A stretch of DNA of 50,682 bases from Acrasis kona. Taxonomy: Eukaryota > Heterolobosea > Eutetramitea > Acrasida > Acrasidae. The first letter of the stretch is position 1, and each line of letters opens with the position of its first letter. The position numbers and the translations under genes are program-made. Shown here piece after piece: positions 30,637 through 41,726 of the stretch. A model generated the notes under the pieces. It saw only the letters and a list, made by a program, of their open reading frames with translations. It was not told the DNA's origin and did no database searches. The DNA is taken from the NCBI GenBank assembly GCA_026419775.2, contig JAOPGA020001067.1, forward strand, positions 1 to 50,682. Reading direction: 5' to 3'.

Positions 30637-32982
30637 ATGAAACTGTTTAAAAATACACAGCGATATTTTTATTATACATTAATCTTCTTATTATCAGGAG
30701 CGATACTACGTAATGAATTGAATGTATAGTTCGAAAATTTTATTTTAGTAGTGACAGCTCAAAGAACCCAACGAAGCAACTGCTGTATACCAGAAAGGTC
30801 AAGACGTGGATGTGATAATTCAACAATAGTAGCACTTGTTCGTGCGAATGCCCCACGAAGTTATGGATGTACTACCTCATGGAAGGAGGAATGCGTGGAA
30901 TTTGTTTTCCGTAATTATGACCACTGTGAACCGATATGTGGAGATGCAATTTGTGCAGAAAAAAGTGGAGAAACTTGTGAAATGTGCCCAGAAGATTGCG
31001 GCACATGCAATCCAAGTACGTCCATTCAATAATTTATTACTCAACCTTACTGTACAGGTAATTCATGCTCCTACATTGACGAACAACAATTTAAAAGTTG
31101 GAGGTCTTTAAACGACACATATTCAATATTCCAGGACCCAAAATTAACTAACCAGTGGTTTATGTACAATAGGGGACAAAAGCAATACGGCTTCCAGGGA
31201 ACTCCTGGTGTAGACGTTAACATTATGCCCGTATACCAAGAATATCAACTCTTTGGAGAGGGAATTACGGTTGGTGTGGTAGATGATGGACTTTACTGGC
31301 GTCATCCCGATCTTCAATGTGGCTACAAACCTGAGCTCTCATATGACATTGATCAAGATGTTTTTAAACAAGAACCAAACATAGGAGACGATCATGGTAC
31401 ATGTTGCGCAGGTCTGTGCTGTGGAGGAGGAAACAATACAGCTTGTGGAGTAGGCGTCGCTTTCAAATCGAATTTTGCAGGTCTACGTTTGTTGGGTGAC
31501 AACTTCTCAGACACCACCTGTGCAACAGCTCTGGTGCACATGCTTCCACACTTTGACATTTATTCTAATAGTTGGGGACCAACGGACGATGGTGTTACCA
31601 TTGAACGCTTTCCTTTAACATTAGCAGCCATCGAGATGGGTATCAGGAATGGAAGACAAGGAAAAGGAATCATTTACATGTGGGCAGCAGGTAACGGTTA
31701 CACGAGCGGAGATGGATCCAATTATGACGAACTAAGCAACTCACCATACACCATCAGCATAGCAGCAAGTGACTGGAACGGAAAGTATTCAACATATTCG
31801 GAACCTGGAACCAACGTCATTGCAAATACTGCCAGCAGTTCTTCAGGAACAGATCCTGACAGCGGAAACTTTAGATGGTACGGTACGATGGTCACTACGG
31901 ATAGAACAGGCTTCATGGGTTACAACACCGAAAAAGGTCCAGGCGGAAATTGTGCAGTTGACTTTGGAGGAACCAGTGCTTCGTGTCCGTTAGCAGCTGG
32001 CATCATGGCCGTCGTGTTACAAGCCAATCCAAACCTAACGTGGAGAGACATGCAGTGGTTGATTGTGTTGACAAGCATCAAGACGGACTTGGAACATTCA
32101 AGTTGGACCACGAACGCAGCAGGATATACTTTTAGCAAACATTATGGATTTGGAATGTTGAGTTCCCACCATTTAGTACAACGCGCGCTTAATTGGACGA
32201 ATGTATGCGATCAACATGTACAAGCAACCAAAACTTTTATTTTACCATCTGATGGACAGCAAATCTCCAAGGACCGATTGGATCCTGTGGTGTTGAATTT
32301 GACCGTCAGTGATGACATTGTGATTGAACATGTAGTGGTGACCATTACTGCGGAAACTCTATCTAGAGGTGCTTTGGTTTTCGGAGTCAGAAGTCCCGAA
32401 GGAACGATGAGCATTTTGAGTGAAGGTAGAAGAAGGGATTCCGGTGCCAACTATGATGAACAACGATTCTCTAGTATGCAAATGTGGGGAGAGAGATCAC
32501 GTGGTGTTTGGTATTTTTCTATTTATGATAATAATGTACCCGCTTCTTCTTCTTCTTCTATTTTAACATCTTTAAATATAACAATTTTGGGAGGCAATGG
32601 CATTTGTAAAGAGCCGACCCCATCAACAACGGTCCCTCCTGTTGCTTCTACAACACCCAACCCTACGATTCCTACAAATCCAGGTCTTATTGGCTCTGAT
32701 GGTCCTATTTCTGTTGAGCCCATCCAATCGACGCCAAAGCCCACTAACGGGACGACTAATGACGTAAATTGGTCCATGGAAAAGATACGTAACTTGATTG
32801 TGGTGGTGTTGATCGGATCCACAAGTGTAATTGTTGCAACTGTAATTATCATCTGGGTGTTAAAGATGCAAAAGGGTGCAGATAAGGAACTTAATAATGA
32901 AATTTGGAATGAAATGATAGACAAAGAGGAGCCGCAATCAAATGTTGCAGGTGACGATGACGCGTTGATTGAACAAGCGTAG
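30637..32982 (+). CDS. Kexin/furin-like proprotein convertase (S8B), membrane anchored
   Basis: Ca2+-dependent serine protease cleaving proproteins after basic residues in the late secretory pathway. CDS join(30637..30709,30749..31015,31058..32982), 754 aa. Signal peptide, then a Cys-rich segment with CGDAICAEKSGETCEMCPED (residues about 90-110), then the catalytic domain with Asp189 (VVDDGLYWRHPD), His226 (DDHGTCCAG), oxyanion Asn326 (AAGNGY) and Ser420 (GGTSASCPLAAG). SWGPTDDG is kexin-typical. A P domain follows, then a Pro/Thr stalk, a single membrane span (LIVVVLIGSTSVIVATVIII) and an acidic tail. No standard S8 prodomain is apparent; a dibasic site (RSRR, about residue 43) precedes the Cys-rich part. 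Divergent from the AAA gene (59 bp). Confidence 0.92.
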
Positions 32983-33031
32983 AAAACAATAAACTAATTT
33001 TAATTATTACAATTAGATCAAAAATTTATAA

Positions 33032-34291
33032 ATGGATTCGCAGAGGCTCTACCAGAGCGATCAAATTTCAATGTCTCCAAGAGGCGGCACCGATGAAACA
33101 TCCATTAAGCAGAGCATTTGGAAGTTGTTGATTCAAACTGGATCGATACTAATCGTTCTGATTGCTATAACAGTGAGATCGATAGAGTTTGTTCTATACG
33201 TTAGATTAACCAAAAAACTTCAAAACTATTTATTCCTCGTATCAAACATTTTGTTACCAGTCGGTTCAAACATTGTGGATTGGCCCATTTGTCTATATAG
33301 ATTATACATTAGCGGAAGCACGACAAAAGAAATGACGTTGATTCCGAAGTGGAATTTTTTATTCATGGCGGCTTTAGATTCTACAGGATTGTTGCTCTCT
33401 ACGTTGGCTACGAGTGTGTTGTCTGGACCACTAAATGTCAGTATATCCAGCACTATCATAGGGTTTCACATGCTTTCTTCTTTTGTGTTCATTGGTTCCC
33501 GTTATAATTCACTTCATGTAACTCATGATACTTAATGTGCCCACTAACCGTTTAATAAGGTTGGAGGACTTTTGATCATCTTGTTAGCTGTGGGAGTGCA
33601 AGTATTCACAATGTTTGAACTGACCTCTTCCATTGCCTATGCAGCCAAACCACACATGATTCTGTGGATTTCAATACTTTTGTTATCCCACGTTCCTATT
33701 TCGATATCGAACTTATACAAGTACAAGATAATGAGAGAAACTAATGTTGATTTATTTTACATGAATGCCATGACCAGTCTTTTTCAACTTCCTATTAGTC
33801 TGTTAATGTTTCCAATTATTTTTATCCCATTACCCTATCCAATAAGCAATACACATTCCTTTCCAGATTATCTCTCATCAAGTTTCCAATGTCTGTTTGA
33901 TGACGGTTTGCTGTTAAGTGACCCTTGCGAAGGGACACTTACTGTGTATTTAATAATGCTCTTTAATAATTGCATTTACGGGTTTGCGACTGTCATAGTA
34001 TGTTGTCCATACTTTTGAAATTTGAGTTGACACGTTTAGATGTTAAAATGTAATATTCACGGGTCCCAGAGCAACACAATAAGATCATTGTTCTCCAGTC
34101 TTTTGTTTTTATCTAAGAAGGTTGCAGGTGAATCACGAGTGAATGGCTTTAGTGCTCTTGATATTGAGTCGCTCATCATTTTGTGCTCTGGTGTATTCGT
34201 ATATCACACAACGACCGAGGCTGAGGCACAGGAGTCACTTGTACAATGGTTCAGAAGCTTTTTCAAGCAGAAAGAAGAGGACAATGTGTAA
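33032..34291 (+). CDS. CRT-like (chloroquine-resistance-transporter-like) DMT transporter
   Basis: CDS join(33032..33517,33560..33997,34040..34291), 391 aa, about ten membrane spans. Both introns are 42 nt and the first has a CACTAAC branch site. The CRT-like signature is in exon 1: WNFLFMAALDSTGLLLSTLA and GPLNVSISSTIIGFHMLSSF, followed by the RYN segment where the two halves join. Relatives export peptides, amino acids or glutathione from acidic vacuoles or plastids. The most likely location is an endolysosomal membrane. The C-terminal tail is acidic (KQKEEDNV). It starts 49 bp after the kexin stop. Confidence 0.82.
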
Positions 34292-34457
34292 ATTTCTGTT
34301 GTTAATACCTGTTCAAACATAAACGTTGTAATTCCATATTTATAGTACTCTCCTGTGGCTCTCCGGTTCTAGAAGCTTTTTGGGTTGAGTTATTACAACT
34401 ATTTGACTTTTGACATTTAAACATCTTATGGCGTAATTTAAAACCGTTAAAAACAAA

Positions 34458-35553
34458 ATGAAGTTCAAATTACTATCCCCACGTAAGAACAGCAAGAAGG
34501 CTGATACCAGAGTCTTTGGCGTGCCTCTTAAGAATGAGATTCCACACATAGTAACGGAAGGACTGAAGATTATTAAAGAAAAGTATCTTGGATCGGAAGG
34601 TTTGTTTCGACAGAGTGGAGATAATCTTGCCATGAAGGATATGAGAGCAAAATTGGACGAGGGAAAGTATGATAGTGCTGAAGAAGTTCGTGCTCTACTT
34701 TTAAACCATAAGGAACACACAGTTGCCGGCATGGTTAAACTGTGGTTTAGAGAATTACCTGACCCATTGCTCACATTTGATCACTATGATATGTTCATAG
34801 CCGCAGACAACATTCCTGAAGAGGATGTCAGAAAGCATCTAATCAAAAAAGTTCTCAAGTTCCTGCCTGCTGTTAACAACCAATTACTTCGCACCATTGC
34901 AGAGTTTTTGCACAGCGTGACGCTAAGAAAAGAAGAAAATCTCATGAATTCCGGTAATCTGGCGATCGTATTTGCTCCAACTCTGTTGAGGCCAAGAGGT
35001 GATGATTTGAAATCCATGATGCTTGAATCCGAAAAGAGCAGAAGTCTCACAAAGGTATTAAAACGAAACGTTTCGAATTTACAATTCATTGTAGACCCTT
35101 ATAGATCAATATGAATTCCTCTTTGAAGAGGAAGATGAAGAGCTGGAGCTCAAACTAGATACGGAGGACATCATGTGCGAGTTTGAGAGCGCCAATGAAG
35201 CAACGGCCACTATCAAGAGAGTAACCATGACATTGGAAGACTTTTTAGATCAAGACGAACCAGAGAAAACTGAAATTCGATCTCCTGACAACATTAAAAA
35301 GAGGCCACTAGAGAATGTATTTAAAGAGGGAACAGATACGTACAGAATCATAAAGAAGAGGAAGCTTATCAACATTTCAAAGTATAAGAACATGTCACCC
35401 ATTGCGGCAATCAGACACAAAAGGTCCCAAAGTAACTTTTCAAAGAAAGATTTTTCCTCGCCTCAAAGAGATGAAAACACAAATCCAAACAAAATGTGCC
35501 CAAAATCTAGGCCGCTGTCGACAAGAATCTTATCACCTCTCAAATTGTTCTGA
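34458..35553 (+). CDS. RhoGAP-domain protein with basic C-terminal tail, frame break
   Basis: Stimulates GTP hydrolysis by Rho/Rac GTPases, so restrains actin signalling. The RhoGAP domain spans residues 18-215: FGVPLKNEIPHIV, the arginine finger Arg51 in SEGLFRQSGD, VAGMVKLWFRELPDPLL, and LMNSGNLAIVFAPTLLRP. The first frame ends at 35114 just after FIVDPYRSI. A second frame continues at once (QYEFLFEEEDEELELKLDTE) and runs to 35553 with a basic tail (IIKKRKLINISKYK). Only about 10-15 bases separate them and no intron fits; a one-base excess near 35096-35112 would unite them. The tail frame has no early ATG of its own, favouring a single gene of about 360 aa. Confidence 0.85.
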
Positions 35554-35680
35554 ACGCAGCATGTATATTTATAAATTTATTTTCGTCTTGATGGTTGTGC
35601 GACTTTTGAAAACAGGGAATGAATTTGTAGACTCTTACAAAAAGCGCGATTGGCCACATTGAATTGGAATCAACCTTGAA

Positions 35681-36057
35681 ATGCAACAATACCCCACTCA
35701 AGTTGAACCAGGACCTACACAAACAACAGTTACTGTTGTGGGTGGCCCTCAATTTGGAACTCTGTAAGTTCTTTTTATGCATACTGTTTAACAATCCAGC
35801 CCAGTTCAATTTACATGTGGCGGTTGTGGACACCAAGGCCAAACTTATACTTCGCATAAGATTGGTATGGCAAGTATCCTCTGTGCTCTATTGTTGCTCC
35901 TCACAGGATTCTGGTGCTGCTTCTGGTAAGACGTACTCGAAACTATCATTATAACGATTGTAGGATTCCACTTGTTATAGATGGATTAAAGGATGTGGAG
36001 CATACCTGCCCACAGTGCAAGAGAGTAGTGGGTTCAAAGGCACTCTTGGAAGTATAA
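35681..36057 (+). CDS. LITAF-domain (SIMPLE-like) protein, three exons
   Basis: Small zinc-ribbon protein inserted monotopically in late endosome/lysosome membranes; the family works in endosomal sorting. CDS join(35681..35763,35800..35925,35964..36057), 100 aa, introns of 36 and 38 nt. A Pro/Thr/Gln N-terminus is followed by the first zinc pair CGGC, a hydrophobic helix (MASILCALLLLLTGFWCCFW), and the second half KDVEHTCPQCKRVVG. All three joins preserve the LITAF consensus exactly. No single long open frame reveals this gene. Confidence 0.93.
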
Positions 36058-36575
36058 TAAAATTTACATTTCCTTCTGAAAACCATTTCTGAAAAATATT
36101 CAATTGACACTGACTCTGTTACTGTTCAGACGAATACATAACTCATTCAACAAAGTTAGCCCGATTAGAAAGCAAATTGCTGATTGAATAACTTGTTTGT
36201 ATTATAATAACTATTATCTATATCAAGCGAATATAAATTCTGTTAAGTAATTGATTAATGCAGCAGTAATGTTGAACAAGTATTGTGTTTATTTATACCA
36301 CCAAAGTAAAATCCTTTTTATAATTATGCGTCCGAAATAAAAAGCATATCTTGGTTACATATTCCTGAACAGTGTGGTGAAAAACAAAAATAGCTATTCA
36401 GTTCTTAAAACATAACATCATTTCTTTTTGAGCGATCTACTATTGGTTCGGGTTGTGTTATTTTCAGAGCTGGAAGGATATTCTAATACTCACAATTGGA
36501 AGGATATTCTGAACGAGATAAATAGAGAGGATCGCCGATCGGTATAATTATTCAAAAATACTCACAAAACACACT
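36058..36575 (+). promoter_or_regulatory. Intergenic with short direct repeats upstream of a surface-protein gene
   Basis: 518 bp without a gene. Nearest the next start, TGGAAGGATATTCT occurs twice (36471-36484 and 36497-36510, 26 bp apart) and AATACTCACA twice (36485-36494 and 36557-36566). These lie within 110 bp of the ATG at 36576 and may be regulator sites or a local duplication. The remainder is AT-rich and featureless. Confidence 0.4.
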
Positions 36576-37688
36576 ATGCACATCACAACAAGTCTGATCC
36601 TACTATCGATCATTGCATTGATTCAGGCACAAACCAACGATCCCATTGCTTGCTACCCGACTGGCGTAGTTAACAATGCAACGTTCTACATCTTTTATTC
36701 ATCAAACGCATACAAATACTCAATCCCCACTCTCAACTTGGAGCAGAACCAGACATACAATCAACTCTTGTGCGCACCAGTTTCTTACTTTGGTAACGAC
36801 ACCATTGTTGCTGCAGGCGATCGAGCAAACACAAACAGTACATACATCTCTACAGACGACCTCTCAATAGCAGGTCAGAACGACACGTCAGCACCTTATC
36901 AATACACATTCCCAACTCAGTGTATTTCCAACGGAACGGACGAGTGGTGCTACAATCTTAACTTCACCACTACACAAGTCTCAATTACGCACACGAATTA
37001 CACAGATGTAATTTACCTACCCATCAATGCAACCAATGTGGTTGTTTGGAATTTTGATTCTACCAATTCGAACGAAACAAACACCATTGCCTACATTGCT
37101 ACGACAACAAGTGCTTATCGCTCCTCAAGTGATTACACCATCTACCAAGTAGACCTTACAAATTCGTCCATCGTTGCAGGTCCTATTGCACTCAACTACA
37201 CAAGATCTTCCGGATGCCCAGTTCAACCATCTGGATGTGGAGTTCCCGTTTTATTGTACTTTAATGCAGATTACAATGCAGCAGTTTACATTTGGTCCAT
37301 TGCTGAGGGAGGATTCCAAAACGAACAATTCAACTTTACGGTCACCGTCGAGTCCTATGACTTCAAGTGTGGAAATTACTATAGTGTTCGTCTTGGAGAA
37401 TCTTCAAACTATACTTATAGCTTAGTGAATGGAACGTGTCCAGGAAATGACACCAGCGTTACGGCAGCACCTGTTGGAGAGATTACCACCGAAGCATTGA
37501 CGGAAGCACCAGAAGAACCCTCTGTGGAGCCAGCAGAATCTGTCGTTGCTGCCCGTCACTTGAGATTTGAACGACCCGCTATTACGAGTGGGTCCGGTAA
37601 AGTGTCTCGTGCGTTTGGAATAATTTGTTTCGGTCATGTTGCTTTTCATGCTTTTGTAAATGCTCCTATAATAAAGAACTTTTCCTAA
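36576..37688 (+). CDS. Secreted, heavily N-glycosylated surface protein
   Basis: 370 aa, family not recognised. A signal peptide (1-18, ending IQAQ) is followed by a Tyr/Asn/Thr-rich domain of about 280 residues with roughly 16 N-x-S/T sequons (NAT, NQT, NDT, NST, NFT, NYT and others) and several Cys (CYPTG, CISNGTDEWC, CPVQPSGCG, CGNYY). A Thr/Glu/Pro stalk (EALTEAPEEPSVEPAES) precedes a weakly hydrophobic C-terminus (AFGIICFGHVAFHAFV) that could be a GPI signal or short membrane anchor, but the final residues (APIIKNFS) are unusual for GPI. Likely a cell-surface glycoprotein. Confidence 0.75.
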   Translation: MHITTSLILLSIIALIQAQTNDPIACYPTGVVNNATFYIFYSSNAYKYSIPTLNLEQNQTYNQLLCAPVSYFGNDTIVAAGDRANTNSTYISTDDLSIAGQNDTSAPYQYTFPTQCISNGTDEWCYNLNFTTTQVSITHTNYTDVIYLPINATNVVVWNFDSTNSNETNTIAYIATTTSAYRSSSDYTIYQVDLTNSSIVAGPIALNYTRSSGCPVQPSGCGVPVLLYFNADYNAAVYIWSIAEGGFQNEQFNFTVTVESYDFKCGNYYSVRLGESSNYTYSLVNGTCPGNDTSVTAAPVGEITTEALTEAPEEPSVEPAESVVAARHLRFERPAITSGSGKVSRAFGIICFGHVAFHAFVNAPIIKNFS

Positions 37689-38163
37689 TCATGATTGCAA
37701 TAATAATTGGAGGAGCAAAAACCATGCACGTATATTTATTTATGCACGATAGAGAAAATACAGAGTTCCGGCTCTTTTCCTTCCGCTCCTCAACATTGAT
37801 GTAAGGGACTTTCCTAAACTAATTCAAAACATGATTGCTGTCCCTTTATGAATAAAGGATTGTTCGTGGACGTTGATGCGTTTGGTGGATACCAAATAAT
37901 TTGTAACAATCAACTGTAACAATCAATTGTCAAAGATGTCTTTAGGAGACAGGGTCCGTTTTGGCCTACGAAACTCAACATCGAGAGCGTTTAAGAGAAG
38001 TGAAAGTTGTGATAGGTAGATATTGAAGACGAAACATTCTGGCTACTAATACAGTACAGCTAATTGTCCACATTAAAAAAGAATACGAGTATACACCTGT
38101 ATTTGGATCAAGAGTTCTGTACATTTGTTTGGGTGTATCATAAGAAATATTTTATTCGACTAA
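37689..38163. other. Intergenic; possible small spliced gene on plus strand
   Basis: 475 bp between convergent genes. A GT-AG segment at 38016-38054 (39 nt) contains a TACTAAT branch-like site. Downstream of it the plus strand reads QLIVHIKKEYEYTPVF to a TAA at 38141-38143, and upstream in the same joined frame LAYETQHRERLREVKVVI. I found no start codon or upstream exon that completes it, so I do not call a gene. It may be a fragment or chance. Confidence 0.25.
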
Positions 38164-38802
38164 TCAATCTACATGGACTACTTTCAAAAAATTTTCAAAC
38201 CATGATTTGAGGTTCTCATTGTCACCAAATACATCATCTGCACCAACACAGAAACGCAGCCAGTACAGTACTCCTGCTATGTTGATGTTTGAAAAAGTCA
38301 CTTGACTGTCATTGACAATCCTCTCTGTCAAGGAATCAATTGTTGACCTCCACTTGCTCAGGTTTTCTTGATAAACATCGTCTTTCAGACTCTCCTCTAC
38401 TTTTCTTCCTGTGGCAGCCTCAGCCTTTGCTCTAAAGTATTCTTGGTCCTCATCTTTTAATTTCGCGACTGTATTTGGCATCCCTATCGACAACATAACA
38501 TGTGTGATTTGCATGATTTCGTTAAGAACGGTGGTGTCCCCTTTCCTGACAGGTGATTGTGGGTAGTTCTCTTCGAGATACTCGTAAATCAGATCCGAAT
38601 CGCACACTATCTTGTCTCCATCGATTAAGACTGGTACTTCCTTCTTTGGATTGTATTTGGCTACTTGTTCATGAATCTCCTTGAATCCAAGAACTACTGA
38701 TTCGTACTCTAATTTTTTGTACCCTAACACTGCTCTTACTTTGAATACAAATAAGCTGTAACTGTATCCATCTCTGGAAGATAGTTCGTATAAAACTCTC
38801 AT
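38164..38802 (-). CDS. Glutathione S-transferase-like protein
   Basis: 212 aa, typical cytosolic GST length. The N-terminal thioredoxin-like half has a possible catalytic Tyr/Ser region (YELSSRDGYSYSLF), the cis-Pro motif EVPVLIDGDKIVCDSDLIYE (glutathione gamma-glutamyl contact at the Asp-Ser) and YLEENYP. The helical C-terminal half includes DSLTERIVNDSQVTFSNINI, the position of the N-capping box. Which GST class is unclear. Likely detoxification or peroxide/isomerase activity. Start ATG at 38800-38802. Confidence 0.85.
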   Translation of the reverse strand: MRVLYELSSRDGYSYSLFVFKVRAVLGYKKLEYESVVLGFKEIHEQVAKYNPKKEVPVLIDGDKIVCDSDLIYEYLEENYPQSPVRKGDTTVLNEIMQITHVMLSIGMPNTVAKLKDEDQEYFRAKAEAATGRKVEESLKDDVYQENLSKWRSTIDSLTERIVNDSQVTFSNINIAGVLYWLRFCVGADDVFGDNENLKSWFENFLKVVHVD

Positions 38803-39326
38803 TTTTTCTATTTTATTTGTTTGTTTGGGTGTTGGTCACTGCATTTTAAGGGGGTTGTGCGGTATATTATTCCGCAGACAGAGGATTGTAAAACATTCAA
38901 TATTCCAAGGATTATGTCAATAACTTGCATTTCTTACCCGCAGAAGAACCAGGACGACAAGAACATAAAGCACAGGACAGAAAAAGAGTTCGGACTGGTG
39001 AAATTGGAATGCTTCTCAGATTCAAAGCATTTTCATTAGAGGCACAAGAATTGTTGACATTTCTGAGCAATTATTCTTTTGTAGTCTTTGATCTAGTAGG
39101 AATTTGTGCATTAAACTGATTGATGAACCATCGAAAGTGTAATAATATTTCTCTCGTTTTAATAATATGAATAATCTAGATTTAAGTCTTGATCTGGATT
39201 AGAGTATATTTCATCATGTGAATATTGATATAGATTGATGATCAAGATCCTTTTCTAGAAACGTCCAACAATTCACATTTTCTTTATCAACCTGATCAAT
39301 TTTCGATCAAAATAATTTATTTAAAA
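38803..39326. other. Intergenic, nothing confident
   Basis: 524 bp between two divergent genes (GST minus, glycosidase-like plus). A 64-codon plus frame from an alternative start (38925-39119) has a balanced composition (RTGEIGMLLRFKAFSLEAQE) but no ATG, domain or splice partner. The stretch from 39160 to 39326 is AT-rich with repeated GATC/TTGATC words (ATCTAGA, TTGATCTGG, TGATCAAGATC) and is probably promoter. Confidence 0.35.
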
Positions 39327-41688
39327 ATGCAATCAAAGCTCTTCCTTGCAGTACTAGCACTGATTGTTTGCGTAACACGTGCAAACATCCTTGACGTCGC
39401 TGTCGATGACAGTGGACTTTCTTTTAAGGTCAGCCTTAACAATGTCCTATACCTTGAGAGTGGTGACTTTTTCGTACGCGCAAATTCAGAGGTATTTTGA
39501 TAGCACCTTTCAAAAATCTCAAACTGTAGTACTTCTCAAAAAACAATGGACAACTCCAAAAGACTGGAGAAAGCACAAAAAAGGGGACCGACTACCATGG
39601 TGACTTTGTTTCAAGAACAATCCATCTCAAAACAAAGAGTGATCGCGCTGTATTGTTAACATATCGCACATATGCCGATCAAGCAACAGTCGCATTTGAA
39701 CAAGAATTTCCCGATGGTCTTGAGAATACAGAAGTCACAACTGATTCACCCCATGATCAACTCATCACTTGCTTCCCTAGCTTTAAGCAAACCCCCGCTG
39801 TTGATAACGTAAACGTATTATCCTTTTGGGAGGTCATGTGTAAGTGCAACAACCCTGGGTGATCCTCTAACACAATTAGCCCAAGCCGAAATGCACCATA
39901 GCTTGAAAGAATTCCGTGGAGGAATCAATGGTGGAAGCCCACTGGTATTATTCGACCAACAGTTGAACACATTGGTAATCAGCCCTCTTTCAAACTTCAA
40001 AGTTGGCTACATTTCAAAACCAAAAGTCCTAGGCGGAGATGTGGGAAGTGGCATACAGGGTAATGTCAAGTCCATCCCAAAGAACTTCAAACATGAGACC
40101 ATCATCCACGTCGGAACGGGTATCACAAAGACCGTACTTGAGTGGGGAAGCATTCTTCTAAAGAAGGGAGGCAAGGCACCCACCACTGTAGAATCGAGTG
40201 ACATTGCCATCAAGACGCTTGGATACTGGACCGATAATGGTGCCTACTACTATTATTTAACCGAGAACACGACAAATAATTACGAAGAAACCATCACCAA
40301 ACTAAAGCAGAACCACGTTGAGAATGGCCTACCCTATCGCAACTATCAATTCGACAGTTGGTGGTACTACCAAGGACACAAGAATGCCGTCAAGTTATGG
40401 GAACCAAGAAAGGACATTTTCCCTTCTGGCATGTACAAAATGTCAGAGATTACCGATTCTCCTCTCATTCTACACAACAGATGGTGGTCCATTGATAATG
40501 AATACCAGAAAAAGTATAAATTTGCAGTTGAGAAGGACATGGCCTTACCTTTGGAACAAGCATTTTGGGATGACCTCATGAGCAGGTCCAGATTATGGGG
40601 AGTTAACATTTACGAACAAGATTGGTTGATCACTCAAACCAAGGGAATGAAAGTCACACAAGACAATGTACACGTTGCAAGCAACTGGCTCACACAAATG
40701 GGCAGAGCAGCCGCCAAGTACGGAATGACCATCCAATACTGCATGTCTCTTCCAATGGGTAAGTAGTCAGTCACTTTCAGTCAAAAAACTATTTTTAGAC
40801 TTGTTGCAATCAACTTTGATACAAGCAGTCACACACACCAGAGTGTCACATGATTACAAATCGCACACAAACAGTTGGGAGATTGGAAGAAGCAGCTTGC
40901 TAGCATGGGCCGTTGGTCTCTTCCCATTCAAAGATGTAATGGTAACCACTACCAACCAACCTGGAGAGAAGAGGTACTACACAGGTCCAGAGAAGAATCC
41001 TGAACTACAGACCATCATATCAGCACTTTCAAACGGACCCATTGGAATTGGAGACAAGATGGGATATCACAACAAGGAACTCATCATGTCCACATGTAAC
41101 AATGATGGAATCCTTTTGAAGAGCGACAGACCTGCTTTGGCCATTGATCGTTCCTACCTGGCTGCCAACGTCAAGAAGGGAGAGATTTGGGAGACCAGCA
41201 GCACCGTTGATGGACTTCAATGGAGCTATCTACTTGCCGTTAACATTTCTAGTGACTTTGATGTCAAGATGACCGACTTTTATGGTGCCTCCGACTACAA
41301 GTCCAAAAGATTGTTGGTTGATCTCATCACCAAGGGATACCAATGGTTTGAACCTGAGACCCAATCCATCAAGTTACCAAAGAACATTGAAACAAAAGAT
41401 CACGTGCTACCGTTCAAGTACTATTCGTTGGCACCATTATTGAAGAATGACATTGTTTTGTTGGGAGAGCTTTCGAAGAAGATTACAGTTTCCAAACAAC
41501 GTTTCAGAAGCATTGACGTGGATCAAAATGGAGTGAGAGTTACTTTGATTACCGCCCCTCAAGAGAAGGTCATCGTCACATTCTTGGCTGGTGAAAAGTT
41601 AATTCAAGCAGGATGTGCTGCGCCCGAAGATGGTGATTTAGTTATTTACTGTGAAAAGAATGGTGAATACACATGTGGAAGACAATAA
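39327..41688 (+). CDS. Secreted glycoside hydrolase-like protein, four exons
   Basis: CDS join(39327..39491,39530..39839,39880..40758,40799..41688), 747 aa; introns of 38, 40 and 40 nt, the second with a perfect GTAAGTG donor and CTCTAAC branch site. Signal peptide MQSKLFLAVLALIVCVTRA. The N-terminal half looks beta-rich (SDRAVLLTYRTYADQATVAF, GGSPLVLFDQQLNTLVISPL). A barrel-like region follows with YQFDSWWYYQGHK, LILHNRWWSID, GVNIYEQDWL and MTIQYCMSLPMD, resembling alpha-galactosidase-type barrels (conserved Asp/Trp strand ends). The C-terminus is beta-rich. I cannot name a GH family or the catalytic residues; Asp in QFDSWW and Glu/Asp in YEQDWL are candidates. Probably a digestive or lysosomal enzyme. 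Confidence 0.8.
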
Positions 41689-41726
41689 AAGTTGTCATTT
41701 TATTGACTGGTCATGTTTTCTTGCGT

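Noticed and set aside
33998-34039. Separate small membrane protein ending at 34018
   Set aside because: A 42-nt intron here joins the segment to the C-terminal part of the CRT-like transporter in frame.
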